A stretch of 64,000 nt of DNA from Perognathus longimembris pacificus (GCF_023159225.1 NC_063168.1:56957398-57021397), one strand, 5' to 3'; positions 20,571 through 31,802 are shown, counted from the first letter of the stretch. The notes: generated by a model not told the origin, from the sequence alone. A program made the numbers and translations.

Positions 20571-20887
20571 GCCAGCGGGCGGCGCATGCGCGGGAGCGCC
20601 CTCGCCTGCCACGCGCCGCTGGTCTGGCCAGCTCCCCATCCTCAACGCCCCAGTTTCTTTCTGGGAGCTTTGGGAGTGGCTGGCGCGGGAGATATGCGGA
20701 GCAACCCCCGCTCCTGGCGGGAAGGGCGGTGCTGGGGCTCGGAGTGTTACTGCTAGGCGGGGACCGGGTCCGCGCGACTTGTCTGGTAGGCCCGGAGGCC
20801 CTTGGCAGCGGTTCCAGCTGCGCCCTGACCGTTCCCTGCACGCGCCTTGTCGACCTCGGCCTCGGCCTGGCCTCAGCCCGACTCGAG

Positions 20888-20893
20888 AATAAA
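20888..20893 (+). terminator. Plus-strand AATAAA downstream of the divergent BIRC6 promoter
   Basis: AATAAA followed about 20 nt later by a T/G-rich stretch. Promoter-upstream antisense RNAs commonly end at early signals like this; no transcript is shown by the sequence itself. Confidence 0.2.
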
Positions 20894-20964
20894 CGACCCA
20901 AGACGCCTCTGCTTTGGGTCTCCCTATTTCCGACCCCGATTGTTGGATAAACGTGTCAGAGAGA

Positions 20965-21140
20965 GCCGGGCGTCCCCAGGTCAGCCAGGGCAGGAAAGTC
21001 CCAGAGACTCTCATCGCCCATAAATGACCAAAAAGCCAGAAGTGGAGCTGTAGTCTGAGTGGCAGAGTAGCCAGCCTTGAGCACAAAGGCGCAGGGCCAG
21101 CACCCAGGTCCTGGGTTCGAGCCCAGGCTTGAACACACAC
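20965..21140 (+). mobile_element. 7SL/B1-headed composite SINE with collapsed head
   Basis: GCCGGGCGTCCCCAGG jumps straight to AAGCCAGCC-like text, so most of the 7SL-like head is deleted. The right unit carries CGCAGGGCCAGC. It marks the first repeat after the CpG island. Confidence 0.75.
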
Positions 21141-21290
21141 AAAAGTAAATAGGACAAAAACAGAGTGAAGTTCAAGGTCATCTGCTGTGTTAATGTGCTT
21201 CTGTACAATGTATTCAGATTGGCCAGTGGCAACATTGAAAATGTACTGATTACTGTAACTGCTAGTCTGTTTGGAAGTGAGAGCCTTTTG

Positions 21291-21525
21291 AAGGCCTGAG
21301 GATCTCGGTTCAAAGCCAGCCTTGGCAAGAAAGTCTGTGAGACTCTTTTACCTCCAGTTAATCACCAGAAAACCGGAACTGGCGAGGTGGCTCTGGGGTA
21401 GAGTGCTAGCCTTCAGCAAAAGGGCTCAGGAACAGCTTCCAAGCTCTGAGTTCGAGCCCCGTGACCAACAAAAAGGGCGGGGGAAGGGGGAGAGTACTCG
21501 GACCCTAGGTTCAAGCCCTACGGCA
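21291..21525 (+). mobile_element. 7SL/B1-headed composite SINE with extra right-unit end
   Basis: 5'-truncated head, full right unit to 21470, then a second GGACCCTAGGTTCAAGCCC end before the A tail. Confidence 0.78.
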
Positions 21526-21724
21526 AAAAAAAAAAAAAAAGAAAGAAAGAAATTAAGGATCGGGTACTTATGAGACTGAGGCTGAGGCCAAAGGGTCGTA
21601 GACCGGTTGAGTAGAGAAGTTTGTATCTGGAGTTATCCAGCAGCTGGCGCATGCACACACATAGACACACATACACACACACACACACACAGCTGATTCT
21701 GAAGTTTACAGAACAAACACCACC

Positions 21725-21895
21725 ACTAAAGAAGGGAGGAGAACCCCTCTATACCACACTTTGACAATAAAGAAAAAAAAATTAAAAAGGGAGAAGTAAA
21801 ATGGCAGAGGAAGGGTGACTCTGATTAGCATACTATATATATATGTAATAAATTGAAACCCCTTTGTACAGCTAAAGAATGTTAATTTTTTTTTA
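21725..21895 (+). mobile_element. Two short LINE-1 3' tails in tandem
   Basis: 21725-21785 ends CCACACTTTGACAATAAAG; 21786-21895 ends GAAACCCCTTTGTACAGCTA, a variant also at 59065-59190. Confidence 0.62.
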
Positions 21896-22046
21896 ATCCT
21901 GGAAAATAAGAAGCCCTCGATGATGCTACTAAGTACATTACTCAGTGGAATAGAGCTTACCAAGCAAGAGCCCTATTCCTTGTTGGAAGTCATGTAAAAT
22001 GGTACAGCTGCTGGAATACAATATGAAAGTTCCTCATAAAAATAAA

Positions 22047-22498
<452 letters not shown>

Positions 22499-22828
22499 TA
22501 AACTGATGATACTCAGGCATTATACAATACTGACTTTCAGCAAAATACTGATATTATGCCTTTACATTTGTTCATTAAAGTTGGTTATGTAGTAAACTGT
22601 CATTTTATAAAAATTGAAGAGAAATAGTTTCAATGGAGTTCAGTTTCTAGCAGAAAACTATTTATATTGGTGAAAGGTAACTTGCATTAGAATATGGAGA
22701 TAGATTGTAGTAAATACTAATAAGCTGAGAATATCTGCTAAGTGCATTAGAAGTTGTTAGAACTCTAGGTAACAAGATAACCACTAGTATTCAAATCTCT
22801 TTCCAGTTTTATTAAAAATATATCAGTA

Positions 22829-23012
22829 GGGCTGGAGATATGGCCTAGTGGCAAGAGTGCTTGCCTCGTATACATGAGGCCCTGGGTTCAATTCCCCAGT
22901 ACCACATATACAGAAAACGGCCAGAAGTGGCGCTGTGGCTCAAGTGGCAGAGTGCTAGCCTTGAGCAAAACAGAAGCCAGGGAAGTCCAAGGCCCAGGAC
23001 TGGCAAAAAAAA
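22829..23012 (+). mobile_element. IDL-Geo SINE within the ANKRD12 retrocopy
   Basis: The right unit lacks GACAGTGCTCAGGCCCTGA. Duplication ATATATCAGTA lies before the element and after the AT repeat (near 23088). Confidence 0.88.
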
Positions 23013-23065
23013 AAAAATATATATATATATATGTATATATATATATGTATATATATATACATGTC

Positions 23066-23096
<31 letters not shown>
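23013..23096. repeat. (AT)n microsatellite from a SINE tail
   Basis: Alternating AT with CATGTCA interruptions, between the SINE A tail and its duplication. Confidence 0.9.
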
Positions 23097-23254
23097 AGTA
23101 AACTACAAGGTTTAATTCCTACCAAATAGTTTCTAGCAGAAGAAAAACTTGGGACAAAATTATTTATATATTCTTTATTATAACTGCAAATTAACTGTGC
23201 AGTTCTTCCTTTTCTTTTTATTTTTTTTCTTTTGAAAGTTTTAATAGTCTTTTT

Positions 23255-23455
23255 ATTTTATTGCCAGTCCTGGGGCTTGAAATCAGGACTGACCTGGGCA
23301 CTGTCCCTACGCTTCTTTTGCTCAAGGCTAGTACTCTACCACTTGAGCCACAGCGCCACTTCTGACCTTTTCTGTTTATGTGGTACTCAGGAATCGAACC
23401 CGAGGCTTCATGCATGCTAGGCAAGCACTCTACCTCTAAGCTACATTCTCAGCCC
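23255..23455 (-). mobile_element. IDL-Geo SINE
   Basis: Inverse copy inside the retrocopy's 3' UTR-like region. Confidence 0.87.
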
Positions 23456-24044
23456 TTGTCTTCCTTTTTAATAACTTACTTTATACATACTGTGCAGATA
23501 TACATCTTAAAATATATACAAAGGGATTGGTAGTTAAAATATGTACAAAGAAATAACTGTAAAACTTTTTTCGGTTTTATTGGACCAAAGGTTTTTTGGT
23601 CTTTGTTTTTGAGTGTCAGTGTTCAGGTAGCAAAACCTTTAAATAAGGCAGGCACGTATCTGAGTTTGTGTTCATCCCCATAACTCTAAAGATGGTGGCT
23701 TAGTTAATTGCATGCTTCCTATCCTTTAACTCTACTCACAATTGGTGCCTGGAACAGTGTGAGCTGTTTCATACCACTTTCCTGTGAGAGAATGTGTGAT
23801 TTACTGTGTTTGACACATTATGTAGAACTAGTCATACAAAGAAACTTAACCTTTTTCTATCTTGCAGAAGAGCCTCTTTGTCCATGGAACAGAAAAAATG
23901 CCTTTGATTGAAAATTCTGAAATTGCATATGTCAATTTTAATATGTTTAATATGTAAATATGTTTAATAAATTCCATTGGTCTTGTTAAAAATTAAATAA
24001 ATAAAAATCCATACAATTACCACAGACACAACTCCTCCCCCCAC

Positions 24045-24150
24045 CCTCCCCAGGTTTCTCAAGTATTTTCCTGCTCAGACTGGCTTCAAACTGTGATCTT
24101 TCTCATCTGAGCCTTTCAGTTAAGCTGCATCCACTAGTTACAAGCCGCTA
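24045..24150 (-). mobile_element. 7SL/B1 head remnant
   Basis: AAGTATTTTCCTGCTCAGAC...AAACTGTGATC resembles the inverse linker-head junction; degraded. Confidence 0.5.
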
Positions 24151-24174
24151 GAGCTTGGCTTCAGGTTTTGTTTG

Positions 24175-24476
24175 TTTGCTTTATGGTGTGCTGAGTATTG
24201 AACACAGAGCCTTGTGTATAGTAGGCAAGCACTCTATCACTGAGTCACATTCTTGGCCATGTACTTTTTTTTTTTTTTTTTTTTTTGCTAGTCTCAGGGC
24301 TTGCACTCAGGGCCAGGGCACTATCCTTGGGCTTGTTTTGCTTAAGGCTAGCACTCTACCACTTGAGCCACAGCACCACTTCTGGATTTTTCTCTGTGTG
24401 TGGTACTGAGGAATTGAACCCAGGGCTTCATGCATGCTAGGCAAGCACTCTACCACTAAGCTACATTCCCAACCCC
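24175..24476 (-). mobile_element. ID-like head monomer plus complete IDL-Geo SINE
   Basis: A lone inverse head at 24185-24260 (GAACACAGAGCCTTGTG...CACTGAGTCACATTC) is followed by an inverse complete dimer at 24280-24476. Confidence 0.82.
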
Positions 24477-24766
24477 CTATGTGCATTTTTTTAAATTGAC
24501 CCTCAGGAGAAAGCAGGAGGACATTAGAAAGGAATCCTCCCAGATTCAGTCTATTTCACATCAGAGGACTCTAGTATCCTGGAAAGATGCCAGAGACAGA
24601 GCTGTCACAGGATCCGGACATGTGGGATTTGAATGTGATGATTTACAGCCGGGAAATGCTGGCAAGGGAACAATAACATGTTAGCTCCAAAATTACACGA
24701 GTGCCAAAATTCAGACTTCATGAAGTTAATATACATCTAGAATTTGTTTAACAAAAAATTATGACT

Positions 24767-25010
24767 GGGTGCTGGTGGCTCATGCCTATAATCCTAGTTA
24801 CTCAGGAAGCTGAGATCTGAGGATCACAGTTCAAAGCCAACCAAAGTAAGAAAGTCCACAGAGACTTTGATCTCCAATAAACTACCAAAAACGCTGAAAG
24901 CAGAGCTGTGGCTCAAGTAGTAGAGTGCCAATCTTGAAATCTTAAACACAAAAGCTCAGGGACAGTGCCTAGGCCATGAGTTCAAGCGCCAGGACCAGCA
25001 AATAATAATA
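24767..25010 (+). mobile_element. 7SL/B1-headed composite SINE
   Basis: Complete with a repeated TTGAAATCTT segment; (AAT)n tail. Confidence 0.86.
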
Positions 25011-25090
25011 ATAATAATAATGTGATACTACCTACTAATGGTAACCCCTCTGTAGGACACCATCATCATCAAATAATATTTTAGAAAACT
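25011..25090 (+). mobile_element. LINE-1 3' tail after a SINE
   Basis: GGTAACCCCTCTGTAGGACACC directly downstream of the SINE's AAT tail, another SINE-L1 junction. No clear duplication seen. Confidence 0.5.
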
Positions 25091-25439
25091 AATAAGCTGA
25101 GGGTATATGGGAATCCAAGGGCTCTGGGAAGGTTAGAAATGAAGAGGAGAGCTAAATGGGGTAAGGGTACAAGGCCAACTGAATAACTTGGACATCAGCT
25201 TTATATCACGCCCCCTTTTAAGGTAGGCTTCAGTTTTCCTCAGGCGATGTGCACTTTTAACTTATTTGAGAGAAATTCTGACTTGTATTTTCACTGTAGT
25301 AGTGTATATTGTATATTTGTGATTTAACAAATGAGAAGAGAAAATACAGACAGATGACTGCTGGAACAGTAAAAGGAAGAGTGTTCCTTTCATTTTTTTT
25401 TGTTGTTGGTTTTTTCTTTTTGTTCCTGTTTTTTGTTTT
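25091..25439. other. Unique intergenic DNA
   Basis: No element recognised; T-rich at the right end, where a SINE begins. Confidence 0.35.
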
Positions 25440-25635
25440 TGTTTTGCAAGTCCTGGGGCTTGAACTCAGGGCCTGAGCACTGTCCCTGGCTTCTTTTTGC
25501 TCAAGGCTATCACTCTACCACTTGAGCCACAGCACCACTTCCAGCTTATTCTGTTTGTGTGGTACTGGGGATTCAAACTCAGAGCTTCATGTATGCTAGG
25601 CAAGCACTCTACCACTAAGCCACATTCCCAGACCT
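25440..25635 (-). mobile_element. IDL-Geo SINE
   Basis: Complete inverse copy. Confidence 0.88.
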
Positions 25636-25807
25636 CATTTCTTGTTCTAGGGCTAACCACTCTAAAATTGTTTGGTAATGTTACTTAGTGTAATAAATTG
25701 TAACATATTCTTTTAAGTACATTGATTTATTGATAACAAGAAAAAAATAAATTTTTGCCTAATACCATGGAAACTAAATTCCTGTGAGGATGTTTTAAAC
25801 ATTTTAT

Positions 25808-26000
25808 GGGTCAGGTGTGGCAGTGCATAGGTATAATTGAGCTGCTTGGGAGATTGAGGCAGAGATATTTCTAGTTTAAAGTCAGCTCAAAGTAATCAAG
25901 ATTCCATCTCAAAATCAAAATACAAAGAGGCTAAGAGCATGGCTAGAGTACTAGAGGATTTTGCATGTACCAGATTCTAAGTCCAATCCCTATTACCACA
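25808..26000 (+). mobile_element. Old B1-ID dimeric SINE
   Basis: B1-like first half (GGTGTGGCAGTGCATAGG...CCATCTCAAAATC) followed by a degenerate ID half (GGCTAAGAGCATGGCTAGAG...AAGTCCAATCCCTATTACC). It lacks the Geomyoid right unit, so it probably predates it. Confidence 0.6.
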
Positions 26001-26111
26001 ATTTAAAAAAAAAAAAAAACAAGCAAAAAGCATTATCTGAGGCTGTGGTGTCTACAGTCACTGAGAATGAAGATGGATTCACCATTAATGGTGGTTATAA
26101 AATTAAAATAA

Positions 26112-26310
26112 GGCTGGGGGCTGGGAATATGGCCTAGTGGCAAGAGTGCTTGCCTCATATACATGAAGCCCTGGGTTCGATTCCCCAGCACCACATACAC
26201 AGAAATTGGCCAGAGGTTGGCGCTGTGGCTCAAGTGGTAGAGTGCTAGCCTTGAGCAAAAAGAAGCCAGGGACAGTGCTCAGGCCCTGAGTCCAAGCCCA
26301 GGACTGGCAA
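26112..26310 (+). mobile_element. IDL-Geo SINE
   Basis: Complete. AAATTAAAATAAGGCTGG(G) flanks both sides. Confidence 0.9.
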
Positions 26311-26339
26311 AAAAAAAAATAAATAAATTAAAATAAAAT

Positions 26340-26790
26340 AAGGCTGGGTGCTGGTGTCTTATTCCTAGGAGGCTGAGGTGGTTCAAAGCCAGCCCCCCCA
26401 AAAAAACTGAAAGTGGCGCCAGGTGCCAGTGGCTCACACCTGTAATCCTAGCTACTCAGGAGGCTGGGATCTGAGGATCATAGTTCAAAGCCAGCCCGGG
26501 CAGGAAGTCTATGAGACTCTTATCTCCAATTAACTACCAGAATACTAGACATGGTGTTGTGGCTCAAGTGGTGGAGCACTAGCCTTGAGCTGAAGAGCTC
26601 AGGGACAGTGCCGAGGCCCAGAGTTCAAGCTCCATGACTGACAAAAGAAAAACAAAACAAAACAAAAAACCAAACACCCAAACCTGAAAGTGGAGCTCTG
26701 GATCAAATGTTTGAGTGCTAACCTTGAGCAAAACAGCTCAGCAGCAGCTCGCAGGCCCTGGACTGACACCTAAAAGAAAACTGAAATAAG
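26340..26790 (+). mobile_element. 7SL/B1-headed composite cluster
   Basis: Fragment at 26340-26410 interrupted by a complete copy 26414-26650, then the right unit resumes at 26680-26770 (CTGAAAGTGG recurs on both sides, suggesting the insertion duplication). Confidence 0.8.
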
Positions 26791-27249
26791 ACCTGAGAGT
26801 ATAACTTGGTTATAGAGCATTTGTGTAGAAAATACAAGAACTGAGTTCCATTTTCATCCCCACAAAAAGAAAAAATAGCTGAAACATCTGCTCTTCTGGA
26901 CGCCTCTAGCCCACCAACACGTAATGCCCAGTCCAGAAGGGGGACCCCAGAGCCCCATTTCATACTCTTAGGCAACCTCAATTCTGATCTTCCAGTAAAT
27001 ATTTTGAGTTATCACCTGTGTCCTGGTTTCACTGATTAAGTTATTTTTGCCTTTATTTTTTATTTGCAGTAAGGCAATTGACATTGCATTTATTCTGCAA
27101 ACCCTGATTTTAGATTCTAGTTTCCCACTGCTGCCAGGACTTCTGTTGTTATTGTTTTCCAGGGACAGACAGACCTGTCAGGCTTGATCTGCTTCACATG
27201 AGCAGGTCTTCTGGCAGAAAATGCTCATGGAGTGTTGGGTCACATTTTT

Positions 27250-27370
27250 AATTCTTATTTTTTATCATTATTATAAAGGTGATATACAGGAGGGTCATAA
27301 TTACATAAGTTAGGTAACAAATGCATTTCTTTTTGGACAATGTCACCCCTTCCCTTGCTTTCTCCCTCTG
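27250..27370 (-). mobile_element. LINE-1 3' tail
   Basis: Inverse of the L1 end: TTATTATAAAGGTGATATAC then GACAATGTCACCCCTTCCC. Confidence 0.65.
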
Positions 27371-27581
27371 GGTCACTTTTAAAAGCCTCCACCTTTACCT
27401 GCCTTCCTGAGGTTCCCAGGTTAATCCTACTCTAAGCTGCAGATAAAAGAACAATCAACATTCTAAGAAACAGCATTTTGGAAAACATAATTTAGGTTAC
27501 ATGAAAGTTTACTTCATGTCTATCAGTTAAAAAAATAAAATTTGTAATCTCCTAATTTTGGTCATTAAAAAATATAATTAT

Positions 27582-27868
27582 GGGCTGGGGATATGGCCTA
27601 GTGGCAAGAGTGCTTGCCTTGTATACATGAGGCCCTGGGTTCGATTCCCCAGCACCACATATACAGAAAACAGCCAGAAGTGGTGCTATGGCTCAAGTGG
27701 TAGAGTGCTAGCCTTGAGCAAAAAGAAGCCAGGGCCTGAGTTCAAGCCCCAGGACTGGCAAAAAAATAATAATAAGAGGTATGGCTCAAGTGGTGAGAGC
27801 ACAGGCTTTGAAAAAATGCTAAGCAAGAGTCTGAGGTCCCGTGTTCAAGTCCCACTTACCCACACCAA
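27582..27868 (+). mobile_element. IDL-Geo SINE followed by an extra tRNA-like monomer
   Basis: Complete dimer to about 27765, then a third unit (GTATGGCTCAAGTGGTGAGA...GTTCAAGTCCCACTTACC) at 27776-27868, without the usual right-unit insertion. Confidence 0.8.
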
Positions 27869-27950
27869 AAGAAAAAGAAAAGAAAAAAGATACAACTATT
27901 GGAAACATACGTTTTTATTTAGTTAATCTATGTTATTGGAAAATATTTCT

Positions 27951-28154
27951 TTTTTTTTTTTGGCCAGTCCTGGGCCTTGGACTCAGGGCCTGAGCACTGT
28001 CCCTGGCTTCTTCCCGCTCAAGGCTATCACTCTGCCACTTGAGCCACAGCGCCGCTTCTGGCCGTTTTCTGTATATGTGGTGCTGGGGAATCGAACCTAG
28101 GGCCTCGTGTATCCGAGGCAGGCACTCTTGCCACTAGGCTATATCCCCAGCCCC
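27951..28154 (-). mobile_element. IDL-Geo SINE, young variant
   Basis: Inverse copy of the GCGGCGCTG variant with perfect 13-bp duplication GGAAAATATTTCT (27938-27950, 28155-28167). Confidence 0.93.
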
Positions 28155-28167
28155 GGAAAATATTTCT

Positions 28168-28530
28168 AAATCAAAATATTTTGACAAAATTAGTCAAACC
28201 CAACCTGCTATATAAAAACATTAGCAATTTATACTGCAAAATACATATTGCTTTTTATATTATTTGGATGATTATTCTGCCATTTAGAAAATTAAAGGTT
28301 ATTCTAAGTTACAGAATCCATAAGTTGTCTGCCTTTTAATGAAGAATACTGGGCTTCTCTTGCAATAAGTGTAGGAAAGAAAATGGAAAATACTTTCACA
28401 AAACAACATTCTAAGCAGAAGAATTTCAGATTTCACCTTCCCCTTTTTTTTCAAGAGGACAATCAAATACTGCTCTACATTATAAAACAAATCCCTGTGA
28501 AAATTTACCTGTATACTCTGGAAAAAAAAT
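28168..28530. other. Unique intergenic DNA
   Basis: AT-rich; no element recognised. Confidence 0.4.
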
Positions 28531-28605
28531 CAAGAAAGGCATGGCGGTTCACATCTGTAATTCTAGCACTATGGAGGCCAAGGCAGGATTGTTCGACCCA
28601 GTAAG
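28531..28605 (+). mobile_element. B1-like head fragment
   Basis: GGCATGGCGGTTCACATCTG...CACTATGGAGGCCAAGGC is closer to plain B1/7SL than the composite family's head. It stops abruptly. Confidence 0.6.
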
Positions 28606-29179
28606 ACCAAGAAGTTCGAAGAAGCCAAAGCATTCAAGAAGTGCTGCAATCAGTGAAGAACAATGCCAAGATACAGCAGGATAGAAAGCAATCTGTTCCT
28701 AGCATGTGAGTCAGTAGCCTCCAAGGAATAAGCATTCAGAAATGGAAACAAAAAGCATTTCATGATGTATATAAAAAAGATTATGGAGGCATATGTTTCT
28801 TTTTTTCAGTGGTGAAAAAAAGAAAGGCAATAATAATTTGTAGGAAAACCCAGAAAGCTTACAACTAATCAATGATCCAGAGATGAAGCAAACTACCATC
28901 TGTCTTTGAACAAGTGATAAAATTTAAGGAAAATAGAAAGAAACAATGCCTCTTGGACCGTGAAGGAGGAAATGGCACCTGTGTAACTTTTCTGTCTATA
29001 CTGAGTAATATTTACACAGTGAAAACAAAGCAATTGTTGTTTATTACTGGTCAAAGTTTAGAATCTACTATAGACAAAGCACTGAATATTTATTCACAGG
29101 ACAAGGTGGAGTAGTCATTAACCCTGATGTCAATAAAATAAAGACAAAAAGCAAAAGTGAAGTTGACCAGTAGGGTAGA
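28606..29179 (+). other. Unidentified moderately GC-balanced segment, possible degraded retrocopy
   Basis: Plus-strand translation gives lysine-rich stretches with several stops and no frame over about 66 codons (28914-29111 is longest). I could not match it to a gene. Ends near the host L1 tail. Confidence 0.25.
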
Positions 29180-29490
29180 ATAGGAGAAAAGGAAAAACAG
29201 AAAAGGTATGGGGCTGGGAGTACGGCCTAGTGGCAAGAGGGCTCGCCTCGTATACACGAAGCCCTGGGTTCGATTCCCCAGCACCACATATATAAAAAAT
29301 GGCCAGAAGTGGTGCTGTGGCTCAAGAGGTATAGTGCTAGCCTTGAGCAAAAAGAAGCCAGAGATGGTGCTCAGGCCCTGAGTCCAAACCCAGGACTGGC
29401 CAAAAAAAAAAAAAAAGAAAAGGTAATGTATCCAATGCCTAACATGTGAAACTGTAACCTCTCTGTACATCAGTTTTATAATAAAAACTT
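29180..29490 (+). mobile_element. LINE-1 3' tail split by an IDL-Geo SINE
   Basis: Purine-rich start (GGAGAAAAGGAAAAACAG) resumes after the SINE as CTAACATGTGAAACTGTAACC and TATAATAAAAACTT. Confidence 0.65.
29211..29415 (+). mobile_element. IDL-Geo SINE inside an L1 tail
   Basis: Complete, with duplication AGAAAAGGTA on both sides. Confidence 0.9.
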
Positions 29491-29659
29491 AAAAAAATCA
29501 ATTTAAGAAAAAAGAAAGAAAGAAAGAAAAGGTAAGGGATTCACTTACACACTGGAGACATGAGCACCTAGAAAGCTGAATGCAGTAAGAGGAGTTTAAG
29601 CCTCTTAGGTTATAATGACGTTCACTAAAGATAATATCATTATTAAAAATGGAGAGGCA

Positions 29660-29757
29660 GGCTGGGTGCAGTAGCTCATGGTGGGGGTTTGGCCCAGGAG
29701 GCTGAGATTTATGAATGGAGATTCAAAGCCAGCTAAGGCAGGAAAGTCCTTTAGATA
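29660..29757 (+). mobile_element. 7SL/B1 composite head
   Basis: GGCTGGGTGCAGTAGCTCATGG...CAGGAAAGTCC; the right unit is absent downstream of the next SINE. Confidence 0.7.
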
Positions 29758-29765
29758 TGGTATAC

Positions 29766-29979
29766 AGAGGCTGGGGATATGGTCTAGTGGCAAGAGTGCT
29801 TGCCTCGTATACACGAGGCCCTGGATTCGATTCCCCAGCACCACATATACAGAAAATGGCCAGAAGTGGCGCTGTGGCTCAAGTGGCAGAGTGCTAGCCT
29901 TGAGCAAGAAGAAGCCAGGGACAGTGCTCATGCCCTGAGTCCAAGCCCCAGGACTGGCAAAAAAAAAAAAAAAAAAAAA
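29766..29979 (+). mobile_element. IDL-Geo SINE
   Basis: Complete, with duplication AGATATGGTATAC at 29753-29765 and 29980-29992 and a 21-base pure A tail: recent. Confidence 0.93.
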
Positions 29980-30174
29980 AGATATGGTATACTTTAGAAT
30001 ATAGTAAATGATCAAAAATCATCACAATCAAATAAATACAAATAAGGAACAAAATGAATGCTTTGTTTCTTTTATCACTACATTCTCTAAGCAATTATTG
30101 CACGTTTCTCACACCAGCGATTTCTAGACATAGGAAGTAGTCATGTAACCCCATTAAACATGATTTTCTTTCTT

Positions 30175-30400
30175 TTTTTTCTTTTTCTTTTTCTTTTTTT
30201 TTGCCAGTCCTGGGGCTTGGACTGGGGCCTGAGTACTGGCCCTGGCTTCTTTTTACTCAGGGCTAGCACTCTACTACCCCTCTACCACTTGAGCCACAGT
30301 GCCAGTTCTGGCCACTTCCTATATATGTGGTACTGGGGAATCGAACCTAGGGCTTCATGTATACAAGGCAAGCACCCTTGCCACTAGGCCATATTCCCAG
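30175..30400 (-). mobile_element. IDL-Geo SINE
   Basis: Inverse copy with TTTTC-rich tail. Imperfect duplication CATGATTTTC on both sides. Confidence 0.88.
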
Positions 30401-30409
30401 CCCCTAACC

Positions 30410-30795
30410 ATGATTTTCAAACTAATCTTAGGATCTAGTTAAAGATGTCCTCTGTAGTTTTGCTAGAGATTGAGGGAAGTTTTCTGAATAATTCCTTTTC
30501 CTGAAAGAAAGAAAATACATAGTAAAAAAGAATCTTGCAGTAGTTCTTGTCTTTCCCAATCAACATGATCCCTGGTCCTCCCAGGGCCGTGAACAGAACA
30601 GCCAGGAGGTGAAGGAAGAAACTTCCTGTGACATCACTTCTCAAGTGCTGAGCAAGCAGGGAGGATGGGAAGTGCTTCCTCACCTCCATTGTCTGTCTGG
30701 CCAAATAGAAGGACCTTACAGATTTGCACAGCAGGTGAACACTCAGGGGACTAGATTCTTATCCATGTTTTGAATTATCATTTGGATTCTTGTTC
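30410..30795. other. Unidentified segment, possibly an old LTR or unique DNA
   Basis: The minus strand carries an 89-codon open frame with no recognised motif. Compositionally more balanced than its surroundings. No family assigned. Confidence 0.25.
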
Positions 30796-30799
30796 TATT

Positions 30800-30925
30800 T
30801 TTTTTTTTTTGCTTTATTTTTGTGACAGATCTCACTCTGTAGCCTAGGCTTGCCTGGAGCTCCTGATCCTTCAGCCTCAGCCTCTCAAGTGCTGGGATTA
30901 CTAACCTGTACCACTCTGCCTTGCT
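30800..30925 (-). mobile_element. B1 monomer
   Basis: Inverse B1: T-run, GACAGATCTCACTCTGTAGC...CTTCAGCCTCAGCCTCTCAAG...GTGCTGGGATTACTAACC. Confidence 0.75.
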
Positions 30926-30954
30926 TTGCATTCTTTTTAAAACAGGAGATTTTT

Positions 30955-31148
30955 TTTCCCAGTCCTGCAGCTTGAATTCAAGACCTGAGCACTGTCCTGG
31001 CTTCTTTTTGCTCAAGGCTAGCACTCTACCACTTGAGCCACAGCTCCACTTTAGGCTTTTTTTCTATATATGTGGTGCTGAGGAATCAAACCCAGGGCTT
31101 CATGTATACGCGGCAAGCACTTTACCACTAGGCCATATTCCCAGCCCT
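30955..31148 (-). mobile_element. IDL-Geo SINE
   Basis: Complete inverse copy, upstream of a GT repeat and a second inverse copy. Confidence 0.88.
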
Positions 31149-31171
31149 CAATCATATATATATATATTTTT

Positions 31172-31215
<44 letters not shown>
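31172..31215. repeat. (GT)n microsatellite between two SINEs
   Basis: Pure GT run forming the tail region of the next inverse SINE. Confidence 0.95.
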
Positions 31216-31216
<1 letters not shown>

Positions 31217-31402
31217 CAGTCCTGGGGCTTGGGACTCAGGGCCTGAGCACTGTCCCTGGCTTCTTCTTTGCTCAAGGCTAGCACTCTACCACTTGAGCTA
31301 CACCACCACTTTCGGCTTTATCTGTATGTGTGTTACTGAGGAATCGAACCCAGGGCTTCTTGCATGCTAGGCAAGCACTCTGCTAAGCCACATTCCCAGC
31401 CC
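31216..31402 (-). mobile_element. IDL-Geo SINE
   Basis: Inverse copy whose A tail position is occupied by the GT/CA run. Confidence 0.88.
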
Positions 31403-31800
31403 CTGATTGGCGGGTTTCATGGTTATTCAGGGAAGTCTTTTCCAAAGTACTCTGACCCCTTCTCCTACCAAGGCCTGAAAGATCTCCATAAACTCTGAAC
31501 TCTCAAAAGTTCTCTTCTTCCTCCAACCTCAGGGACCAGGCATTACTTTACAGGTGCCAGTTAAAGGTTACCATGCTGGAAAGGACAGACCACTCAAATT
31601 TTCTTTTACATCCCAGCTGGGTTGTGGGTCAAATCTAAAGTCCTCAAATACCCTCCTGCAGCTTGGGCCTTTTACATTTGCAAAACATTGTTACAAAGTT
31701 ACTCTTAAAGTCCAGAGGAAGGAATTGGAAAAAAGTTTTATACCCGAAGCTAGTGAGGTTCACAAAAGAACCTAGAAATCATCAGATAAAAAAGTCAATT
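31403..31800. other. Unidentified segment
   Basis: About 400 bases of balanced composition, no SINE. Could be an old LTR (contains CCTGATTGGCGGG) but no ends are clear. Confidence 0.25.
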
Positions 31801-31802
31801 CG

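Larger units (their letters stand above)
19290..20960. other. CpG island over the BIRC6 promoter and exon 1
   Basis: A sharp change from AT-rich DNA to very GC- and CpG-rich DNA, densest at about 19.4-20.75 kb and devoid of SINEs. Long open frames on both strands here (for example plus-strand 20175-20756) come from lack of AT-rich stop codons and show no recognised protein. Confidence 0.85.

Noticed and set aside
20175..20756. 193-codon plus-strand open frame across the BIRC6 island
   Set aside because: It is antisense to BIRC6 exon 1, proline/arginine-rich from GC content alone, with no known motif.
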